Shown: positions 1 through 8,999 of the stretch, one piece after another
Layout: each line of letters begins with the position of its first letter
Numbering within the stretch: position 1 is the stretch's first letter
Position numbers and translations under genes: made by a program
Source: Chitinophaga agri
GTDB taxonomy: Bacteria; Bacteroidota; Bacteroidia; Chitinophagales; Chitinophagaceae
Direction of reading: 5' to 3'
Assembly (NCBI RefSeq): GCF_010093065.1
Contig: NZ_CP048113.1
Location: forward strand, 3,534,001-3,598,000
Length of the DNA: 64,000 nt
The notes under the pieces: model-generated
The model's input: the letters and a program-made list of their open reading frames with translations, nothing else
What the model was told of the DNA's origin: nothing
The model's database searches: none

Positions 1-663
1 ATACTGTAACTGGATCTGGGAAGGATCAGCACCTGGTTGAACGATCAGATCATATTTGAGGACAGAAGATTCTGAATAGACCTGCATATCAATACCGGGA
101 TATAAACCCTTGTAATTCACCAGCTGATAAGACCTGACGTCTGATTTCCATTTGGAGGGATCATTACCAATAAAATAGTTAGCATAGCTTTCCGATCCCT
201 TTTCAGCAGATATTTCCGGGTTACCAGCGTTCAGGAAAGTTACGTTATACGCATGTCCGCGTACAGTTGGCAGCTGCATTTCACCATCACCGTTACCCGC
301 ACCGGAAGATGCGCTGGCTGTAGTTACAGCAGCGTTACGGGAGGCATTATCATTGCGCGGTGCCGGGTCATGATGCCAGGTAGTATCATTGGTATGCGCA
401 TGGCCGTGCAGTTTCGCCGCCAGTTCATATCGCTGTTTTCTGTCTTGCAGCAGGAAGGTAAAACCAGTACGCTTCAGGAAGGCCGCACCTCCGCCCATAT
501 CTGTTTTATAAAGGAAATCTCCATCCCACTGTCCTTTATTCTCTGTGAACTGCAGCGGTTTATTATCGTAAAGTTCCTGTACCTGCACCTGCGCACTAGC
601 TGTTACGCCTGAACAAAGCGAAAAAAGGAAAGCTAAACAGCCTATAGGGAAAGTAAAATTCAA
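1..663 (-). CDS. DUF7948-type secreted protein, N-terminal part (runs off window edge)
   Basis: The minus strand is open from 663 to the window edge (221 codons) and has no in-frame ATG. The best start is a TTG at 661-663, because it gives a clean signal peptide (hydrophobic core, then an ASAQ cleavage region at about residue 25). An in-frame stop lies about 39 bases further upstream. Soon after the signal comes LQFTENKGQWDGDFLYKT. ENKGQW is the hallmark of the N-terminal domain of large Bacteroidota surface proteins (DUF7948), which often carry beta-propeller or PKD repeats and a C-terminal sorting domain. Those parts would lie outside this window. Function is unknown; export across both membranes is likely given the type IX components elsewhere here. 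I am confident that it is coding and fairly confident of the family, but the start codon is inferred. Confidence 0.8.
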   Translation of the reverse strand, partial: MNFTFPIGCLAFLFSLCSGVTASAQVQVQELYDNKPLQFTENKGQWDGDFLYKTDMGGGAAFLKRTGFTFLLQDRKQRYELAAKLHGHAHTNDTTWHHDPAPRNDNASRNAAVTTASASSGAGNGDGEMQLPTVRGHAYNVTFLNAGNPEISAEKGSESYANYFIGNDPSKWKSDVRSYQLVNYKGLYPGIDMQVYSESSVLKYDLIVQPGADPSQIQLQY

Positions 664-886
664 CGGAGTAGATTTAAAATGTTTATTCCTAGTTCTTTAT
701 CTCTATTACGTAATAACGCAGACGACGGTACATTTGTTACCGCAATAACAGCGCCAATTCAATTAATAGTATCATCCCAAAAACAACGGCAGCGACAATA
801 TTTTGATGGCGGAAAAATGCCGGAGTTTAATGAAGGCCATATACCAATTAGCCGGGGCGCATTTAGATAATAAACGTAAAAGTGGC

Positions 887-2998
887 TCAGGAAATTTTAC
901 TCCACTGAGATTTTCCTTGCTGAGCAGCAAGAAATTGCTGTAAGGATTGATTCTCAGGCATTGACAAGTCGGGGTCCTCCCCTAATATCTTCTCCGCACT
1001 GGCGCGGGCTGCTTCAAGGATGGGCCGGTCTTCTACAATATCAGCCAGTTTAAGGTCAATCAAACCACTCTGGCGGGTACCTTCTATATCTCCGGGGCCT
1101 CTCAGTTCCATGTCTTTCTCAGATATCACGAAACCGTCATTTGTCTGCACCATTACCTGGATCCTTTCTTTGGAATCGGCGCTGACCTTATTACCGGTCA
1201 TCAGGATACAGAATGACTGTTCGGCGCCCCTCCCTACACGTCCGCGTAGCTGATGCAGCTGGGAAAGGCCGAAGCGTTCGGTACTTTCAATAACCATTAC
1301 GGAGGCATTCGGTACATTCACCCCTACCTCTATCACGGTAGTAGCGACCATTATCTGAGTGTCTCCGTTTACGAAACGCTGCATATTGGTTTCCTTCATG
1401 TCCACTGGCTGACGGCCGTGTACCATGCTGATGTAATATTGAGGTTCAGGGAAAAAGGCTTTCACTTCCTCATACCCTTTCATGAGATTCTCGTAATCCA
1501 GTGTCTCAGAATCTTCAATCAATGGATACACGATATACGCCTGGCGTCCCTTCCGTATTTCATCTTTTATAAAATCCATGACCTGTGGACGCTGAAACTC
1601 GGTGCGGTGTACGGTCGTAATCGGTTTTCGGCCGGGCGGCAGTTCATCGATAACTGATACATCCAGGTCTCCATATACCGTCATGGCGAGTGTCCGGGGA
1701 ATCGGCGTAGCAGTCATGACAAGTATATGTGGGGGTATTGTGTTCTTTTGCCACAGGCGGGCACGTTGCGCTACGCCGAAACGATGCTGCTCATCGACAA
1801 TGGCCATCCCCAGGTTTTTGAAAATCACCTGGTTTTCCAGCAGGGCATGTGTACCGATGAGGATCTGTATCGTTCCTTCTTCTGTCTCCTTCAATATCTG
1901 TTTACGGGCTTTCCCTTTCACATTACCTGTGAGCAAAGCCACTTTCACCGGCATGTGCTCCAGTAGTCCGGCGATACTTTTATAGTGCTGCTGGGACAGG
2001 ATCTCGGTAGGCGCCATGAGACAGGCCTGAAAACTATTATCTACTGCCAGCAGCATTGTCAGCAGGGCGACCATGGTCTTTCCACTGCCTACGTCTCCCT
2101 GGATGAGCCGGTTCATCTGTCTGCCGGTAGTGGTATCCTGCCGGATTTCCTTTAACACCCTTTTCTGGGCGCCTGTCAGTGAAAACGGCAGGTGCTCATT
2201 ATAAAAAGTGGTAAATGCATCTCCCACACTATTAAAGACAAAGCCATGGGATGCCAGCTGTCTTTTGATCTTCAACCGGCAGATCCTGATCTGGGCAATG
2301 AACAGTTCTTCAAATTTCAACCGGCGACGTGCCATATTAGCATCTTCCTCATTGGCGGGCAGGTGTATTTTAAAGTGTGCTTTTGCCCTGTCCATGAGCC
2401 GGTATTGCTGCAGGATGGACACAGGTATATTTTCAGGTATCTCTCCCGGAGACATTTGCTCCAGCAGGGCCTTGGTAAGTTTGCCGATGGCTTTGGCTGT
2501 CAGCCCGCGGGCTTTCAGCTTTTCAGTGGTGTAGTATACTGGCTCCAGGTGTTGCTTTCCGGTGGCTGTTTCTTCTGTAACCAGGTCCATTTCAGGATGG
2601 GACATCTGCAAATAGCCATTAAAAACAGTCACTTTTCCAAATACGAGGTACAATACGTTCGTCTGCAATGACTTTTCCACCCACTGCCAGCCCTGGAACC
2701 ATACCAGGGAGATCTCTCCGGTTTCATCACGCAGGGTCGCTACCAGACGTTTTGCACGTTTGTCACCTATGACTTCCATTCTCGTGATCTTTCCGCGTAT
2801 CTGCACATAGTCCATCTGCATATGCAGACTGATAACCTTCTCCACTTTCGTGCGGTCCACGTATCTGAACGGGTAATAATACAGGAGGTCTCTAAAGGTA
2901 TGTATAGCAGCTTCCTTACGCAGTAATTCTCCGCGTGCAGGCCCTACTCCTTTCAGGTATTCTATCGGGTTGGATAATATGGCGTTCCTAAAGTCCAT
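887..2998 (-). CDS. recG: ATP-dependent DNA helicase RecG
   Basis: RecG remodels stalled replication forks and branch-migrates Holliday junctions in the cytoplasm. The 703-residue protein has the family's usual length and layout: an N-terminal helical region with LKGVGPARGELL near residue 15, an OB-fold wedge domain at about 60-160, then two helicase domains. Visible motifs are Walker A GDVGSGKTMVA near residue 300, the RecG-type motif II DEQHRFG near 400, motif III MTATPIPRT, and QLRGRVGRG (motif VI) in the second helicase domain. The start is an ATG with a -7 promoter element about 40 bases upstream. It lies downstream of citrate synthase on the same strand, separated by a strong terminator, so it is probably transcribed alone. 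No defect is seen. Confidence 0.97.
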   Translation of the reverse strand: MDFRNAILSNPIEYLKGVGPARGELLRKEAAIHTFRDLLYYYPFRYVDRTKVEKVISLHMQMDYVQIRGKITRMEVIGDKRAKRLVATLRDETGEISLVWFQGWQWVEKSLQTNVLYLVFGKVTVFNGYLQMSHPEMDLVTEETATGKQHLEPVYYTTEKLKARGLTAKAIGKLTKALLEQMSPGEIPENIPVSILQQYRLMDRAKAHFKIHLPANEEDANMARRRLKFEELFIAQIRICRLKIKRQLASHGFVFNSVGDAFTTFYNEHLPFSLTGAQKRVLKEIRQDTTTGRQMNRLIQGDVGSGKTMVALLTMLLAVDNSFQACLMAPTEILSQQHYKSIAGLLEHMPVKVALLTGNVKGKARKQILKETEEGTIQILIGTHALLENQVIFKNLGMAIVDEQHRFGVAQRARLWQKNTIPPHILVMTATPIPRTLAMTVYGDLDVSVIDELPPGRKPITTVHRTEFQRPQVMDFIKDEIRKGRQAYIVYPLIEDSETLDYENLMKGYEEVKAFFPEPQYYISMVHGRQPVDMKETNMQRFVNGDTQIMVATTVIEVGVNVPNASVMVIESTERFGLSQLHQLRGRVGRGAEQSFCILMTGNKVSADSKERIQVMVQTNDGFVISEKDMELRGPGDIEGTRQSGLIDLKLADIVEDRPILEAARASAEKILGEDPDLSMPENQSLQQFLAAQQGKSQWSKIS

Positions 2999-3036
2999 TG
3001 TCGTCGATCCACAAACTGTTTCTCTTAAGCAGGCTA

Positions 3037-3044
3037 CAAAAATA
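3037..3044 (-). promoter_or_regulatory. Predicted recG -7 promoter element
   Basis: TATTTTTG on the minus strand matches the Bacteroidota -7 consensus TAnnTTTG, about 40 bases before the recG ATG. It directly follows, and shares its T-run with, the terminator palindrome at 3045-3074. No clear -33 TTTG was found. Confidence 0.45.
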
Positions 3045-3074
3045 AAAGGTAAATAGCATATGCTATTTACCTTT
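3045..3074 (-). terminator. Terminator of citrate synthase gene
   Basis: A perfect 30-base palindrome with 15-base arms (AAAGGTAAATAGCAT and its complement) is followed on the minus strand by TTTTATTTTTG. It sits 25 bases after the gltA stop codon. As RNA the centre would open into a small loop. Confidence 0.8.
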
Positions 3075-3098
3075 CAGTAATTTATTGACAAATGTCGG

Positions 3099-4418
3099 TT
3101 ACTCCGCTTCTACTTTACCGGCAACGAACTGCTTCATCCACTCAGTCGTTACAGATTTCGGTCTTTCCAGAGAGAACCCAAGGGCACGGTCCCAGCAGAG
3201 GGAAGCCAGTACACCCAGTGCACGGGAAACACCGAATAATACGGTATAGAATTCATATTCTACCAGGCCATAGTGTACAAGTAACGCACCGGAATGTGCA
3301 TCTACGTTAGGCCATGGATTCTTCACCTTACCCAGGCTTTCCAGGATCGGCGGAACTGTTTCATATACCAGCCATACAATTTTCACCAGTTCATCATCTG
3401 CGAGGTGTTTCTTCGCGAACTCCATCTGTGCAGTGAAACGAGGATCGGTCTTACGCAGTACGGCGTGACCGTAGCCTGGTACTACTTTACCTTCTGAAAG
3501 GGTTTTGCGTACGTAATCTTCGATCTGCTGTTTGGTAGGGGTACCACCACCCAGTTCCTCACGCATTTCCAGTATCCATTTGATCACTTCCTGGTTAGCC
3601 AGGCCATGCAGCGGACCAGCCAGACCGTTCATACCTGCTGCGAATGACAGATAAGCGTCACTCAGTGCAGAACCTACCAGGTGGGTAGTATGCGCACTTA
3701 CGTTACCACCTTCATGGTCAGCATGGATCGTCATATAAAGACGCATCAGTTCCCTGAATCCTTCGTCGTCGTAGCCCAGCATGTGAGCGAAGTTACCAGC
3801 CCAGTCCAGGAGACCATTAGGCTGAATATGAACGTTGTTCTTGTATTTACGACGGTAGATATATGCGGCAATACGTGGCAGACGCGCAATGAGGTCCATT
3901 GAGTCGTCGTACATATAGCTCCAGTAGTCTTTCTTATTCATCCCTTCCGCATATGCTTTTGCGAAAGTAGATTCAGTTTGCAGCGCCATTACACCTACGG
4001 TGAACATGGTCATCGGATGCGTGCTTACCGGCAGTGCATCGATTGCTGCAAATACGTGATTAGGTACATGAGAGCGGCGTGCCCACTGGTTAGACAGGTG
4101 TTGCACATCTTCTTCAGCCGGCAGCTCTCCAATCAACATCAGGTAAAATAATCCTTCCGGTAAAGGCTCAGCGCCACCTTTTACTTTCGGCATTTTCTCC
4201 CGCAGTTCCGGAATGGAATATCCGCGGAAACGGATCCCTTCATTTGCGTCCAGTAATGATGTTTCAGTCACCAGACCAGTGATGCCACGCATCCCCTGGT
4301 AAACCTGCGCCAATGTAACATCCTCTATTTTCTTATTGCCATGGTTCTTCACGAGGTCCTTTACTTCCGCATTGAGCTCATCGGCCTTTACCTTGAATTT
4401 TTCTTTTATATACCCCAT
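3099..4418 (-). CDS. gltA: Citrate synthase
   Basis: Condenses acetyl-CoA and oxaloacetate to citrate at the entry of the TCA cycle. The protein resembles the mitochondrial-type (Si) enzymes. The three catalytic positions are present in context: SAHTTHLVGSALSD (first His), VPGYGHAVLRKTDPR (second His) and NVDAHSGALL (Asp). The ATG at 4418 gives MGYIKEKFKVKADEL and 439 residues. A longer reading frame begins at a TTG at 4466, but that codon lies inside the predicted -7 promoter element, so the shorter form is preferred. It is monocistronic: a long AT-rich gap lies upstream and a terminator downstream. Confidence 0.96.
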   Translation of the reverse strand: MGYIKEKFKVKADELNAEVKDLVKNHGNKKIEDVTLAQVYQGMRGITGLVTETSLLDANEGIRFRGYSIPELREKMPKVKGGAEPLPEGLFYLMLIGELPAEEDVQHLSNQWARRSHVPNHVFAAIDALPVSTHPMTMFTVGVMALQTESTFAKAYAEGMNKKDYWSYMYDDSMDLIARLPRIAAYIYRRKYKNNVHIQPNGLLDWAGNFAHMLGYDDEGFRELMRLYMTIHADHEGGNVSAHTTHLVGSALSDAYLSFAAGMNGLAGPLHGLANQEVIKWILEMREELGGGTPTKQQIEDYVRKTLSEGKVVPGYGHAVLRKTDPRFTAQMEFAKKHLADDELVKIVWLVYETVPPILESLGKVKNPWPNVDAHSGALLVHYGLVEYEFYTVLFGVSRALGVLASLCWDRALGFSLERPKSVTTEWMKQFVAGKVEAE

Positions 4419-4463
4419 TTTAAACTGTTGATTAGGTAATGTAACAAAAATCGGATCAATGGT

Positions 4464-4471
4464 CAAAAGTA
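4464..4471 (-). promoter_or_regulatory. Predicted gltA -7 promoter element
   Basis: TACTTTTG on the minus strand fits TAnnTTTG and would start transcription about 35-40 bases before the gltA ATG. A T-rich stretch lies further upstream, but there is no exact -33 TTTG. Confidence 0.4.
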
Positions 4472-4613
4472 ATGATTTGTTGAAAAAGTTAGCTGCTTAC
4501 AATCATAGTTTTACAGGTAGCAATAAACATCATAACTTTCAACCAACTGATTACCAATATACAACCAAGTAAATATTAATAATTACACTATTAATTAAAG
4601 AAATGTGAATTTT

Positions 4614-5693
4614 TTATTTCGGCGCTCTCAGGTATAGCCAGAAGGCGAGCAGGCCAAAGATGAAATTCGGGATCCACACGGCCAGTAGCGGGTTTAGATC
4701 AGCTTTCACCGAGAATACCGTGGAAAACTGCAGGAAGATAATATAGCTGGCACTGATCACAATTCCCACCGCCAGGTGCAGCCCACTTCCCCCTCTCACC
4801 TTCTTGGAGGCAATGATCCCGCCGATCAGCGTCAGGATCACGACGGCGCCGGAAGAAGCGGTCCGTCTGTATTTTTCAACGTAGAATGTATTGAGCCCCT
4901 CAGCCCCTTTCAGTTCCTCCCTGGCTATATACTTATCCAGTTCGGGTGTGGTCATGGCCTCCTGAATGTTACGTTCCTCGTACATCTCACTCGGATTCAA
5001 CGGTATTTTGATCGTCGTATCCGTTTTAGACCACCACCGTTCTTTCAGCCCGTTAATGGAACGCATGGTCACGTAATCGAGCTTCCAGCTGCTGGTAGTT
5101 GAATCCCAGGTCACCCGGTCAGCTTTCATTTTGAAGCGGATGTTCTGTGCCCGGACATCCTCGTACAGGAAATTACCGCCACTTTTATAGTTGGGATCGT
5201 AGGAGCCGAAAGTCACATATGTGAAGCTGTCCACCCGGATCGTCTTATCATATATATTCAGCTGCGTTTTTTTCTTATGTACATATTCAGCTTCAAACTT
5301 CGTCCTGATCTTATTGGCGATCGGTACTGTCCATCTGTTTCCCAGCCACAGCAGTCCTCCAAAAAGAAAGGCGCCTACCCAGTAAGGGCGTAAAAAACGG
5401 CGGAAACTCACCCCACTACATAAAATTGCCACGATCTCTGTACGATAGGCCATTTTAGAAGTGAAGAAGATCACAGAAATAAAGATGAACAGGGGAAACA
5501 GCAAGGCGGCAATATGCGGGATAAAGCCGAAATAGTAATCTACCACGATCGTGTAGAAAGACAGATTGTTGGTCATGAAATCATCAATCTTCTCCGTCAC
5601 GTCTATCACCACGGAAATGACGAGCAGGATCATGAGGGAGTAAATGAAGGTACCTATGAACTTACGTAGGATATACCAGTCTATCTTTGTCAT
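4614..5693 (-). CDS. LptF/LptG (YjgP/YjgQ) family permease
   Basis: Probable inner-membrane permease subunit of the LPS export machine, which extracts lipopolysaccharide from the inner membrane and passes it to the periplasmic bridge with the LptB ATPase. The 359-residue protein has the family layout: transmembrane segments near residues 12-33, 50-80 and 98-118, a large periplasmic beta-rich domain at about 125-270, and three C-terminal membrane segments from about 275. The N-terminus MTKIDWYILRKFIGTF is typical. It begins 22 bases after tgt and is probably co-transcribed with it. Sequence alone does not settle whether it is the LptF-like or LptG-like partner, so no symbol is given. Confidence 0.9.
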   Translation of the reverse strand: MTKIDWYILRKFIGTFIYSLMILLVISVVIDVTEKIDDFMTNNLSFYTIVVDYYFGFIPHIAALLFPLFIFISVIFFTSKMAYRTEIVAILCSGVSFRRFLRPYWVGAFLFGGLLWLGNRWTVPIANKIRTKFEAEYVHKKKTQLNIYDKTIRVDSFTYVTFGSYDPNYKSGGNFLYEDVRAQNIRFKMKADRVTWDSTTSSWKLDYVTMRSINGLKERWWSKTDTTIKIPLNPSEMYEERNIQEAMTTPELDKYIAREELKGAEGLNTFYVEKYRRTASSGAVVILTLIGGIIASKKVRGGSGLHLAVGIVISASYIIFLQFSTVFSVKADLNPLLAVWIPNFIFGLLAFWLYLRAPK

Positions 5694-5715
5694 ATAACGG
5701 CAAGATAATATAAAT

Positions 5716-6846
5716 CTAAAGTCTTTGTTTCAACTGTGGCACCATACTATTTTTCCAGGCGGCATAGTTTCCGGCAAGGATCTGTTTTCTGGCTTCCTGT
5801 ACCAGTTCCAGATAAAAAGCGATATTATGGATACTTGCCAGCTGCATACCCAGGATCTCGCCTGCTGCAAATAAATGACGCAGATAAGCCTTCGAATAGC
5901 GGTTGCTGGCGAAGCACGGGCTGTTTTCATCCACTGGCGTGAAGTCAGTCGCCCATTTCTTATTCTTTATATTGATCACTCCGTTCCAGGTAAATAACAT
6001 ACCGTTACGTCCGTTACGGGTTGGCATTACACAGTCAAACATATCTACACCCAGCGCGATATTCTCCAGGATGTTCCAGGGTGTACCCACCCCCATCAGG
6101 TATCGCGGTTTCTCTACCGGCAGGATCTCACACACCAGTCCGCACATTTCATACATGTCCTGCTCCGGCTCGCCTACGCTCAATCCGCCGATCGCATTAC
6201 CTGCACATTCACGGGCAGCAATTTCTGTCGCGGAAATGGTACGCAGGTCTTTAAAGGTACTACCCTGTACGATCGGGAACAGGGTCTGTTCATGACCATA
6301 TACAGGCTGTGTTTCTGCCATACGTTTGATACAACGGTCCAGCCAGCGATGGGTCAGTTCCATTGATTTCTTTGCATAGCGGTATTCGGAAGGGTATGGC
6401 GGACATTCATCGAACGCCATTATAATGTCGGCACCAATGGTACGCTGGATGTCCATGACATTTTCCGGCGTAAAGAGATGGCGGGAGCCATCAATATGGG
6501 ACTGGAACAGGCAGCCTTCTTCCTTTATCTTCCTGTTGGCCGCCAGGGAGAACACCTGGTAACCACCACTATCGGTCAGCATGGGTCTGTCCCATCCGTT
6601 GAACTTATGCAGTCCGCCGGCTTTTGACAATACGTCCATGCCGGGACGGAGGTACAGATGATAGGTATTTCCCAGAATGATCTGCGCTTTCACATCATCG
6701 CGCAACTGCTCCTGCGTCACGGCCTTCACACTACCTACTGTACCTACAGGCATGAAGATAGGCGTTTCGATTGTCCCGTGGTCAGTGGTGAGCACGCCTG
6801 CCCGGGCTTTACTGTTGCTGTCTGTTGTTGTCAGTTCAAAAATCAT
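5716..6846 (-). CDS. tgt: tRNA-guanine transglycosylase (queuine/preQ1 tRNA-ribosyltransferase)
   Basis: Exchanges guanine at position 34 of GUN-anticodon tRNAs for preQ1, the key step of queuosine insertion. The 376-residue protein has the two active-site regions: LTDSGGYQVFSL near residue 92 and DMFDCVMPTRNGRNG near 270. The usual zinc site is CxCxxC plus a later His. Here the aligned segment is DENSPCFASNRYSKAYLRHL, so only the middle Cys is kept and the outer two are Ser, although SIHN keeps the His. The zinc site is therefore altered or absent. The gene is followed after 22 bases by the LptF/G permease. queD, folE and queE of the same pathway lie elsewhere in the window. The ATG start is supported by a TATTTTTG element about 50 bases upstream. 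Confidence 0.95.
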   Translation of the reverse strand: MIFELTTTDSNSKARAGVLTTDHGTIETPIFMPVGTVGSVKAVTQEQLRDDVKAQIILGNTYHLYLRPGMDVLSKAGGLHKFNGWDRPMLTDSGGYQVFSLAANRKIKEEGCLFQSHIDGSRHLFTPENVMDIQRTIGADIIMAFDECPPYPSEYRYAKKSMELTHRWLDRCIKRMAETQPVYGHEQTLFPIVQGSTFKDLRTISATEIAARECAGNAIGGLSVGEPEQDMYEMCGLVCEILPVEKPRYLMGVGTPWNILENIALGVDMFDCVMPTRNGRNGMLFTWNGVINIKNKKWATDFTPVDENSPCFASNRYSKAYLRHLFAAGEILGMQLASIHNIAFYLELVQEARKQILAGNYAAWKNSMVPQLKQRL

Positions 6847-6893
6847 CTCGGTAATACTGAATGCTTGAGGCTATTCCTGCCATTTTCAGGGGG

Positions 6894-6901
6894 CAAAAAT
6901 A
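6894..6901 (-). promoter_or_regulatory. Predicted tgt -7 promoter element
   Basis: TATTTTTG on the minus strand matches TAnnTTTG and implies a leader of roughly 40 bases before the tgt ATG. It would drive tgt and the LptF/G permease. Confidence 0.4.
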
Positions 6902-7025
6902 AGGGGAAATATGCAGAACGCCGCATGCAGGCACCGGAAGCAATCAGCTGCTGTATTCGAAAAAGCAGACTTTGACTTCCAAAAATCTTTTTTTCCACAG
7001 GCTTATACAGATAATCAAAAACGTA

Positions 7026-7033
7026 TATATTTG
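7026..7033 (+). promoter_or_regulatory. Predicted -7 element of glycosyltransferase gene
   Basis: TATATTTG matches TAnnTTTG and ends only 7 bases before the first of two consecutive ATG codons, so the message would have almost no leader. Confidence 0.4.
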
Positions 7034-7040
7034 CTATGCT

Positions 7041-8174
7041 ATGATGTATAACTTGGGCTTAGTAGCCTTTTACGCTTTTGCTACCGTGGCAGCCATACAA
7101 ATATTGTATTACCTGATCTTCTTTTCCCGCGTAGCTTTTTATCGCCGTACCTTCGAGAATGATATCGCTCCGGATACAGAATGCTCTGTTATCATCTGTG
7201 CCAAAGACGAGGAGCTGAATCTTCAGAAAAATCTGCCGTCGGTCCTGCAACAGCGCTATCATGGCAAAAAGAAACCGGCTTACGAGGTGATAGTTGTCAA
7301 TGACAATTCTGAGGACGACACTAAATATTACCTTCGTTCTATCGAACCAGGATACCCACATTACCGCCATATCGAGATCAAACAAGCCGCCAAGTTCATA
7401 CCCGGCAAAAAATTCCCGCTCTCAATGGGCATCAGAAGTGCCAAAAACGAAAACATATTACTGACGGATGCGGATTGCAAACCTTCCAGCACCTATTGGT
7501 TAGCACTGATGAGCCAGGGATTTACCGATGGGAAAGAGATCGTCCTGGGTTACAGCCCATATGAGAAAAAGCCTGGTCTGCTGAACAAAGTGATCCGTTA
7601 TGAGACTTACTTCAGCGCCTTACAGTACCTCTCCTTCGCACTCAGCGGTATTACATATATGGGTGTCGGCCGTAACCTGGCTTATAAACGCGAACTGTTC
7701 AACCGTCATAAAGGCTTTACAGCTCACCATCATATAGCATCCGGCGATGATGATCTGTTTGTGAATGCTGCTGCCAACCGTCATAACGTAAGCGTAGTGA
7801 TCGACAAGCAGGCATTTACCTACTCAGAGCCAAAGACTACCTGGAGAAAATGGTTCCAGCAGAAGACCCGGCATATGTCAACCGGAAAACACTACCGTTT
7901 CAGCCATAAAGTGCTCCTGGGGTTATTCTCGCTGACACATTTCCTGTTCTACCCACTGTTCTTCGGCTGCCTGTTTTATGAGCCATTACGGGTATATACA
8001 CTGAGCGTATTCGGTGGCAAAATGCTGCTGCAGTCCGTAATATCCTTTATGGCCATGCGTAAACTGGATGAGGGAGATCTTTTCAAGTTCAGCTGGTTCA
8101 TGGATTTCTTCATGTTCATTTACTATTTGATCTTCACGCCAGCCCTGCTGTTCAAGTCAAAAAACAGATGGTAA
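7041..8174 (+). CDS. Membrane-anchored family 2 glycosyltransferase
   Basis: Likely transfers a sugar from a nucleotide donor at the inner membrane; the acceptor is unknown. After one N-terminal membrane helix (residues about 5-25 of MMYNLGLVAFYAF...) comes a GT-A domain with SVIICAKDEELNL, VVNDNSEDDT, the metal-binding DAD in LLTDADCKPS, and GDDDLF followed by QQKTRHMSTGKHY, a QxxR-like motif. Three or four hydrophobic segments end the protein. The frame stays open upstream to a TTG at 6972, but the ATG at 7041 (or 7044) lies just after a -7 promoter element and gives a normal N-terminus. It is followed by a strong terminator and is probably monocistronic. Polysaccharide or glycolipid synthesis is an inference from the family. 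Confidence 0.88.
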   Translation: MMYNLGLVAFYAFATVAAIQILYYLIFFSRVAFYRRTFENDIAPDTECSVIICAKDEELNLQKNLPSVLQQRYHGKKKPAYEVIVVNDNSEDDTKYYLRSIEPGYPHYRHIEIKQAAKFIPGKKFPLSMGIRSAKNENILLTDADCKPSSTYWLALMSQGFTDGKEIVLGYSPYEKKPGLLNKVIRYETYFSALQYLSFALSGITYMGVGRNLAYKRELFNRHKGFTAHHHIASGDDDLFVNAAANRHNVSVVIDKQAFTYSEPKTTWRKWFQQKTRHMSTGKHYRFSHKVLLGLFSLTHFLFYPLFFGCLFYEPLRVYTLSVFGGKMLLQSVISFMAMRKLDEGDLFKFSWFMDFFMFIYYLIFTPALLFKSKNRW

Positions 8175-8197
8175 TAAGATCTTAAAAAATACATTGG

Positions 8198-8227
8198 CGG
8201 CCGTCTCAACAGAGACGGCCGTTTTTT
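8198..8227 (+). terminator. Terminator after glycosyltransferase gene
   Basis: Perfect 10-base stem CGGCCGTCTC/GAGACGGCCG with loop AACA, followed by six T residues. Confidence 0.9.
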
Positions 8228-8243
8228 ATTGCGGCAACCTCTT

Positions 8244-8251
8244 TACATTTG
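8244..8251 (+). promoter_or_regulatory. Predicted rsmG -7 promoter element
   Basis: TACATTTG matches TAnnTTTG, 26 bases before the rsmG ATG. The T-run of the upstream terminator lies at the -33 distance and may serve as the upstream element. Confidence 0.45.
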
Positions 8252-8277
8252 CACCAATTTACAGCGCATAATATATC

Positions 8278-8901
8278 ATGGAAATCGTACTCAAATACTT
8301 CTCAGACTTTACGGATACACAGTTACAGCAATTACAGGCATTGAGCGGCCTTTACCAGGAATGGAACGAGAAGATCAATGTAATATCCCGTAAGGATATT
8401 GAATCACTATACGAGAAACATGTACTACACTCCCTCAGTATTGCGGCTGTAGCCGAGTTCCCGGACGGTATGCAGATCCTGGACCTGGGTACCGGTGGTG
8501 GATTCCCGGGTATTCCCCTGGCTATCTTTTTCCCGCAGGTGAAGTTCCACCTGGTAGATTCTATTGGGAAAAAGATCAAGGTGGTGCAGGGCGTATCTGA
8601 GGCACTGGGCCTGCAGAACGTTACTTACCAACATACCCGTGTGGAAGAGATCAAAGACCGTAAATTCGACCTGGTCGTGTCCCGTGCGGTAGCACCCCTC
8701 AAAGATCTGTGGCGCTGGAGCAAACCAGTACTGAAAAAAGCCCCGGCCCACGAACAACAACCTGGCCTCATATGTCTCAAAGGTGGTGACCTCACCGAAG
8801 AAGTAGCCGAAAGTGGTGTACGCCCCCGCCTCACCAATATCTATAAGTTGTTCCCGGAAGATTTTTTCCTGGAAAAACATATTGTTGTGGTAAATAAATA
8901 A
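8278..8901 (+). CDS. rsmG: 16S rRNA (guanine-N7) methyltransferase RsmG
   Basis: Methylates N7 of guanine 527 (E. coli numbering) in 16S rRNA, using S-adenosylmethionine. The 207-residue length is normal. Family motifs are YQEWNEKINVISRKD near residue 30, the SAM-binding loop LDLGTGGGFPGIPLAI near 70, VDSIGKKIKVV, and VVSRAVAPL near 135. The ATG start lies 26 bases after a -7 element. The next gene on the strand, a sigma factor, has its own 98-base upstream gap, so rsmG is probably a single-gene unit. Confidence 0.96.
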   Translation: MEIVLKYFSDFTDTQLQQLQALSGLYQEWNEKINVISRKDIESLYEKHVLHSLSIAAVAEFPDGMQILDLGTGGGFPGIPLAIFFPQVKFHLVDSIGKKIKVVQGVSEALGLQNVTYQHTRVEEIKDRKFDLVVSRAVAPLKDLWRWSKPVLKKAPAHEQQPGLICLKGGDLTEEVAESGVRPRLTNIYKLFPEDFFLEKHIVVVNK

Positions 8902-8999
8902 CTGATAATCAAACTCCATCCTGAATCAGCGCTAAAAATCTTACAAAAACTTTGTAAACTGTAAAATATCGATCCGGTTTTTTCGTCTCCCTTAGTAAG

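Noticed and set aside
253..870. Plus-strand reading frames at 253-612 and 679-870
   Set aside because: The first is antisense to the DUF7948 gene, which translates cleanly with family motifs. The second is low-complexity, lacks any recognisable feature and sits in the upstream region.
4419..4466. Longer citrate synthase with 16 extra N-terminal residues from a TTG
   Set aside because: The TTG is part of the predicted TACTTTTG promoter element, and the ATG at 4418 matches the family start.
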